Source: Liolophura sinensis
Taxonomy: Eukaryota > Mollusca > Polyplacophora > Chitonida > Chitonidae
Direction: 5' to 3'
Length of the DNA: 64,000 nt
NCBI RefSeq assembly: GCF_032854445.1
Contig: NC_088303.1
Coordinates: 10,731,501 to 10,795,500, forward strand
In this document: piece after piece, positions 58,775 through 64,000 of the stretch
How the letters are laid out: each line of letters opens with the position of its first letter
How positions within the stretch are numbered: the first letter of the stretch is position 1
The notes under the pieces: model-generated
Told to the model about the DNA's origin: nothing
Databases searched by the model: none
What the model saw: the letters and a program-made list of their open reading frames with translations, nothing else
Position numbers and translations under genes: made by a program

Positions 58775-61700
58775 ATGGGGCGATATTTGCTTTACTTCAG
58801 CTACATAGGAACTATGTATCGGTAAGTGTCTTCCTACATCTGGAATAGGAAACATGCTGTTTACGTGTACCACAGCGTACAAGTTCATGTTTGGTACTTC
58901 AGGTGTATTTGCCAATTCGTATGATTGATATTTACACAACAAGAGTCAGGGTAGTGGTTAAAGACACCCCGAGTTCATGTGCCTGACTAATCTACAGACT
59001 TAAAGTTGCAGCCTATGAGAAATACGAGGACGGTGGATTGAGATTCCAGCGGCCATTTTTATGTATTTTTACTGTTGACATTTTAAATACCAACACACTT
59101 ACTTATCCAACAATTGTTAATGTTTCAAGCATTTTATCTACTGCAAATCTTCAACGTTTTCAACCACTAAAGCATTTTTTCAGAGAAATTTATGATGGTG
59201 AAAGAAAACAATTGTAAAATGATTTGTTTGTGTAGCTAGAGATGCAGACTTCGTTTAACTGTGCAAATTATAGCCCATGTTTCTCTCAGAATGTTTAAAA
59301 ATATTGATTGCACTGGTGGTTAAAAAGGTTTAAGAATTCCGGTAGCTACAATTTCTAGTTGTTTACAAATTAAAGCTGTCCACTATTTATTGAACCTCTA
59401 GCCCCATTGTTTCTAGTTTGTTCTCCCAAACAATCAGATCTAACATTCTTGCCATATTCTTATAGCATGTGTCTCCCAGTAAATGTTTGATCTTTTTGTT
59501 AATTTGTAGAGGATTACAAATGCAGGTGGAGTCAGGTAAATTGAAGAACATCCCTACCATTCTGGGTGCCCTTAATGTAAGATTTAACACGTAACATTGA
59601 CCCCCGCATGATTCTTAAGACCCTATGTAACATGTACATTCCAAACTTTCAAGACTTGTTCTTTATGTCTTGTCTCTTCTCCATCTGCATCGTCTCTTTT
59701 TTGTCTGTTCTGTTTTTAGATCTTGTCTTTTTTTACATGTACACCTTGTCCCTCCTACATGTACTTGAACTTCTTGTCTCTTCTTCATGTAGATCTTGTC
59801 TCTTCTACGTGTACATTTTGTCTGTTTTACATGTACATCTTGTCTCTTCTGTGTGTATATATATTGTCTCTTCTACTGCGAGGAAAGCCCTGCGTGAAGA
59901 TATTGGCTGTGTACAGAAATTTGAGTAGCATGCACATTAGTGCTAAACATCACTTCATTGTATTATACAAGCCTAATGTAAGAGACTGTCCACAAGAAAT
60001 ATTTCCAGTGTCAGATCTTCAGGTACTGCACAGATGTGGTCTCTATATGCAGGATATAGCTCTGACATGAAGGGAATCACGAAAGAAAATGAAATTTCAT
60101 AAGTATCAACAGCTGACTCATTTATTTTGTATTCATCTAATTTTATATCTGCTTTTCTTCAAATACTTTCAGAGCTTCTCTGTATGTAGTTCTCTCTACT
60201 ATACCATTTGTTTGAGTCTTCACAACTCTCAGCTCCTCTACAGATACATGTATTGGGGGCACTTTTTGACATCTTATCAGATTTATCGCTTACTTTAACG
60301 GTTTGCTTGTGTCAGTACCACTACTTTCTAATACACCTGCTGTTATTGTGTTCTTTTGTAAAACATCTCCTTCATTTAATTTCATTATCATTTGACAAAA
60401 AATTAGGTTTAAAATTTTGAAATTGTATTATCTTTTTTCTACAGGCTGCTTTGCAGCATTTGAACCCAGCAAATGAAGTGAAGATAACAACGTCCAGTCG
60501 GACTGATGCAGGGGTGCATGCTCTGTCCAATACTGTACATGTTGATCTTCAGCACAGGTAAGCGTGAAATATTTAGGCTAAAAATCCCTTTGAAAGTAAA
60601 TGTAGGAACATAAAATATATGTGGCATAATTGACAATGTGCATGATCATTAATGTACATGTAAGTCTGCAGTGCAAAAGAACTATTTTCACATTTTTTTA
60701 GCTCTTTTAAGATTTTTTTTTTTCTTTCTTGGTTTGTGAGACTCTTTCCATTTGCTTAAGGAAATTTTTTTTTTAATTTTTAGAGAACCAAAGACAGAGT
60801 TCAGCCCCTTGTTAGTAACAGCAGTTGTCAATCAGAGATTGTTCCAAGATGACAATGATATAAGGTAGGCTTATGGTAAGCATAATGTCAGGTTGGCTTA
60901 AGTCTGGAAACAAGCATGGTGTCAGGTAGGCTTGAGACGCTAAACAAACATTATGTCAGGTAGACCTGAGTCTCGAAACAAAGATGCATTATGTCAGATA
61001 GGTCTGAGTCACTAAACATGCATTATGTCAGATAGGTTTGAATCAGTAAACATGCATTATGTCAGATAGGTCTGAGTCACTAAACATGCATTATGTCAGA
61101 TAGGTTTGAGTCACTAAACATGCATAATGTCAGATAGGTTTGAGTCACAAAACATTCATTATTTCAGATAGGTTTGAGTCACTAAACATGCATTGTGTCA
61201 GATAGGTTTGAGTCACTGAACATGCATTATGTAAGATAGGTTTGACTTACTAAACATGCATTATGTCAGATAGGTTTGAGTCATAAACATGCATTGTATC
61301 AGATAGGTTTGAGTCACTAAACATGCATTGTGTCAGATAGGTTTGAGTCACTGAACATGCATTATGTAAGATAGGTTTGACTTACTAAACATGCATTATG
61401 TCAGATAGGTTTGAGTCATAAACATGCATTGTATCAGATAGGTTTGAGTCACTGAACATGCATTATGTCAGATAGGTTTGAGTCACTAAACATGCATTAT
61501 GTCAGATAGGTTTGAGTTACTAAACATGCATTATGTCAGGTAGGCTTAAGTCAGGAAATAAGCATGATGTCAGAAGAATGAATGACTGATTATGGCTTAA
61601 TGCCACCTCGGCAATATGTTAGCCATGGCTTCAGTCAGAATACAAGCATGACATAAGTTAGGCTTGAGTCACAAGACAAGCATGACACTAGGTATGCTTG

Positions 61701-63273
61701 AGTCACAAGACAAGCATGACACTAGGTAGGCTTGAGTCACAAGACAAGCATGACACTAGGTAGGCTTGAGTCACAAGGCAAGTTTGACATCAACTGGGCT
61801 TCCCATGTCTTCTCCATGTAGAAGTACCCTTACCTTATTTCTTTTTTTCGCATGTGTACCAATTGTCCCAGCATCATGTGTGATTAAGTCAAAGACATTT
61901 CCTGTGCCAATTTTGTTGCTTCTCTCATGTAATGCGATGTAACCAATGAATTTGCAGAATATTACAGACACGGCTTGTACGTCCTAGTTTCCATGGGCGA
62001 TTTCACGCACTGGCAAGGCACTACATGTATCGCTTCTGTCTCTTGAGGAACCCTGTGGAAATCCATTGGGCCACCCCGCATTCAGCATTTGAGAATAATC
62101 GTAGCATCGTTGTTGTGTAAGTTTCTCTTAATGTTCAAAGTATTTATCACTGTTTGCTCAAATGTGTAAGTTAAGATTTAGACCAGCTATTTACATGCAC
62201 TTTCATCGACTTCTCATGGCCCTTGATCTCCTCTCATGCAGTTGACCTTTAGCCACTGAGGTCAGATATCGTACAAAGAATGTTGACCTCCACCCAAAAA
62301 ACCTGAAAGCTGGGGATTTTGAAATATTCTCTGAAACGGCATTTAACCTCATTCAGCTCCAAAAAAGAAATTTTATATTCTTTTGAATAATGAATAAAAT
62401 AATAAATAGGAATGATATGCAAAAGCATCATGACTGATTCCCATAAGCATTTTGCAAACTTTATGACTGATATATACATGTATGATCACTTTTCAGATCT
62501 TCATGGTGGACATCAGTAAGCATTTTGCAAAGTGTCATGGCTGATATCCATGATCACTTCGCAAATCTTCCTGACTCATATACATAAACACTTTGCAAAG
62601 TTTCCAGACTCATATACATAAGCACTTTGCAAAGCTTCATGACCGATATCTACATGTATAAGCATTCTGCAGAGCTATCTGACTGATATCCAAAAGCACT
62701 TTGGAGAGCATCAGGACTGATATCCATAAGCCATTTTCATAGCATAACTGATATCCATAAGCACTTTGCAAAGCATCTTGACTGATATCTATAATCACTT
62801 CACAAAGCTTCATGACTCGTATACATCAGCATTATTCAAAGCCTCTTGGCCGTACATGGGAAGGTCTGCCAGCAACCTGTGGATGCTTATGGGTTTGAAG
62901 TGCTCCTGGGTATCAGTCAATAAGCGTGTTATGCGGTACTCAAGAATATTTCACTAATCAAAGAAATATAAAAATAAAAGCTTATTAATTGATAACACAA
63001 ATTGATTGATTTACAAAAATCTTGTCTCTTTCCAGAGATCCATTAGATGTGAATCGTCTCCACGAGGCTGCCAAGATTTTCTCTGGGACACACGACTTCA
63101 GTGCATACACAAACCCTCGAGTATTACGAGCCAGTCACATCAATCCAGTGAAAACGGTGAATGTCGGGGTGAAGAGGGGTGAAGTGATACTTCAACAGTA
63201 CCAGGGGTGTCTTGGTCAGGGTGTAGATCTGTGGGAAATACATGTATCCAGCAGATCCTTCCTCTACAAACAG
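58775..63273 (+). CDS. PUSL1: PUSL1, TruA-type tRNA pseudouridine synthase-like protein, 5' six exons (partial)
   Basis: Exons 58775-58821, 59510-59576, 60445-60557, 60784-60864, 61958-62116, 63036-63273, each with GT..AG introns and matching phase (2, 0, 2, 2, 2, 0). Together they give 235 codons; human PUSL1 has about 303. Known: TruA-family enzymes isomerise uridine to pseudouridine in RNA using one Asp; the human protein is reported as mitochondrial. Seen: N-terminal strand MGRYLLYFSYIGTMYRG; TLGALNAAL-like helix; catalytic motif SSRTDAGVHALSN with Asp59, the same place as Asp60 of bacterial TruA; FHGRFHALARHYMYRF, matching the family's FHAR..A..R.Y.Y block; GTHDFSAY; SRSFLYKQ, where VR should follow. 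An in-frame ATG at 58751 could lengthen the protein by 8 residues. The last exon(s) lie beyond 64000. Exon 2 is short and its sequence is the least conserved, so it is the least certain piece. Confidence 0.93.
59660..59885. repeat. Short tandem repeat in PUSL1 intron 2 (tcttgtctcttctacatgta)
   Basis: Roughly 24-bp units of cttgtctcttctacatgtac repeat about eight times with many substitutions. It is intronic, and the open frames across it are by-products. Confidence 0.75.
60870..61565. repeat. 34-bp minisatellite in PUSL1 intron 4, about 20 copies
   Basis: Unit: ctaaacatgcattatgtcag followed by ataggtttgagtca. Single-base variants include atgtaagat, cattgtgtc and tgaacatg. A variant pair is itself duplicated (compare 61175-61290 with 61310-61430). 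A related subarray lies at 61640-61790. Confidence 0.95.
61640..61790. repeat. Related 34-bp subarray (gacaagcatgacactaggta)
   Basis: About four units of acaagacaagcatgacacta plus ggtaggcttgagtc. Length and the tgagtca end match the 34-bp array just upstream, so both probably come from one ancestor array. Confidence 0.85.
62415..62835. repeat. About 35-bp degenerate tandem repeat in PUSL1 intron 5
   Basis: Units of ataagcactttgcaaagctt and catgactgatatcc repeat about 12 times with heavy divergence. Confidence 0.85.
62840..62960. mobile_element. Two short SINE type A pieces in opposite orientation
   Basis: 62846-62886 is + strand body (ggccgtacatgggaaggtc, tgccagcaacctgtgg). 62930-62957 is reversed tail (atgcggtactcaagaatatt, tcacta). 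It is either two insertions or one rearranged copy. Confidence 0.6.
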
Positions 63274-64000
63274 GTACGTACTGTAATTCTTCAACCTTTT
63301 CGCATGTTTGTCAAGTGTTTATTCAAGCATATTCTGAAGGCATTATTCTGTGTAGCAAGGTAAAATTACACTTCTTGTGACGTCCTGAAATTGGCCTATC
63401 CAAATCAATGTAGTTTTTTCCCAAAATCATCTTTAAAATGTGTGTAAATTGGACTTAAAGTTGCTCTTTCATATTCGAAAGTAATACACATGTAAGTATG
63501 TATAGTACATTTGTACTCTTCAATAATGTCAGATAGTGATGTGTGCTTGAACAGATTGACTCACTGAATCTTAAAAACCTCATTTGCAGCCAAGTGAAAT
63601 GTTCATAAATGCCAGTACATGTCGATTGCCACCAGCACAGTTTTAAGAGGCTTTAACGTTTTGCACTATATACCTGTATGTACATCCTTTTTCTGAGAAA
63701 AAAAGCAGCTTACCCCCAGCACTGTTTTAACAAGCCTTAACATTCTGCGCTCTCTATGTCGCCCTCCTTTGCCGAGAGTGTAGACATATTGGGCATACGC
63801 AGAAGCCAGCTGGAACCAGGATGATAATGGTTGTTTCCTTGCATTAGTGTTAAGAACTGGCAGTACATATGAACACAAGGCTTACATTTACAAAAATAAC
63901 CATTCCTTTATGAACAGGTACATGTGTGAAGTTTTTCCCCTATTATATAAATTTGTATGTACTTGTATTTGAAGAATTCCTGATTCCTCATTGAGTAATT
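63274..64000 (+). other. PUSL1 intron 6 (continues past the window)
   Basis: It starts with a good donor (aaacag|gtacgt). No segment encoding the expected VR-containing C-terminal region was found before 64000, so the remaining exon or exons lie to the right. Confidence 0.6.

Noticed and set aside
59881-60070. Frames at 59.9 kb considered as PUSL1 exon 2
   Set aside because: One frame reads GCVQKF, which resembles the family helix, but no donor keeps phase with exon 3. The segment 59510-59576 fits both phase and sequence.

Overview
The window is eukaryotic nuclear DNA, most probably from a lophotrochozoan and best guessed as a bivalve mollusc. It is AT-rich with little coding sequence, introns have GT..AG borders, and the simple motif acatgtacatgta is everywhere. 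tRNA-derived SINEs with tails of the type known to me from molluscs (ends reading gtaaaacaccaatcaaataa or gacgttaaaccccaagcac) are scattered throughout. The species cannot be named from the sequence alone.

Only two protein genes are clear, both on the + strand and both in the right quarter. The first is a TRIM-NHL gene (CDS 48865-50895, 676 residues, RING, B-box, coiled coil, filamin repeat and six-bladed NHL propeller). Its whole coding region lies in one exon that opens 2 bases before the ATG. An intron follows in the 3' UTR, 30 bases after the stop, and then comes a probable 4 kb terminal UTR exon ending near the AATAAA at 56068. The second is the 5' part of PUSL1, a TruA-type pseudouridine synthase. 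I rebuilt it from six exons (58775-58821, 59510-59576, 60445-60557, 60784-60864, 61958-62116, 63036-63273) that keep phase at every junction and give 235 codons including the catalytic Asp motif. It runs off the right end.

From 1 to about 48 kb no complete gene is recognisable. This part holds tandem arrays of 48-60, 53, 99, 48, about 158 and 85 bp units. The largest is a 2.8 kb satellite of about 28 near-identical 99-bp units at 28010-30807. It also holds at least three SINE families, several with intact target-site duplications, one SINE broken by a nested insertion, several fold-back elements, and a few short coding-like fragments of unknown origin. Possible non-coding exons at 23500-23722 and 45321-45505 could be upstream exons of the TRIM gene, but this is inference.

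The two genes have no obvious functional link. One encodes a probable ubiquitin ligase or RNA-binding regulator and the other an RNA-modifying enzyme. No CRISPR array, viral gene, tRNA gene or rRNA gene was found. The most interesting points are the 99-bp satellite, the pre-miRNA-like hairpin at 31591-31699, the 48-bp minisatellite that is open on both strands, and a dispersed repeat pair of unknown family.
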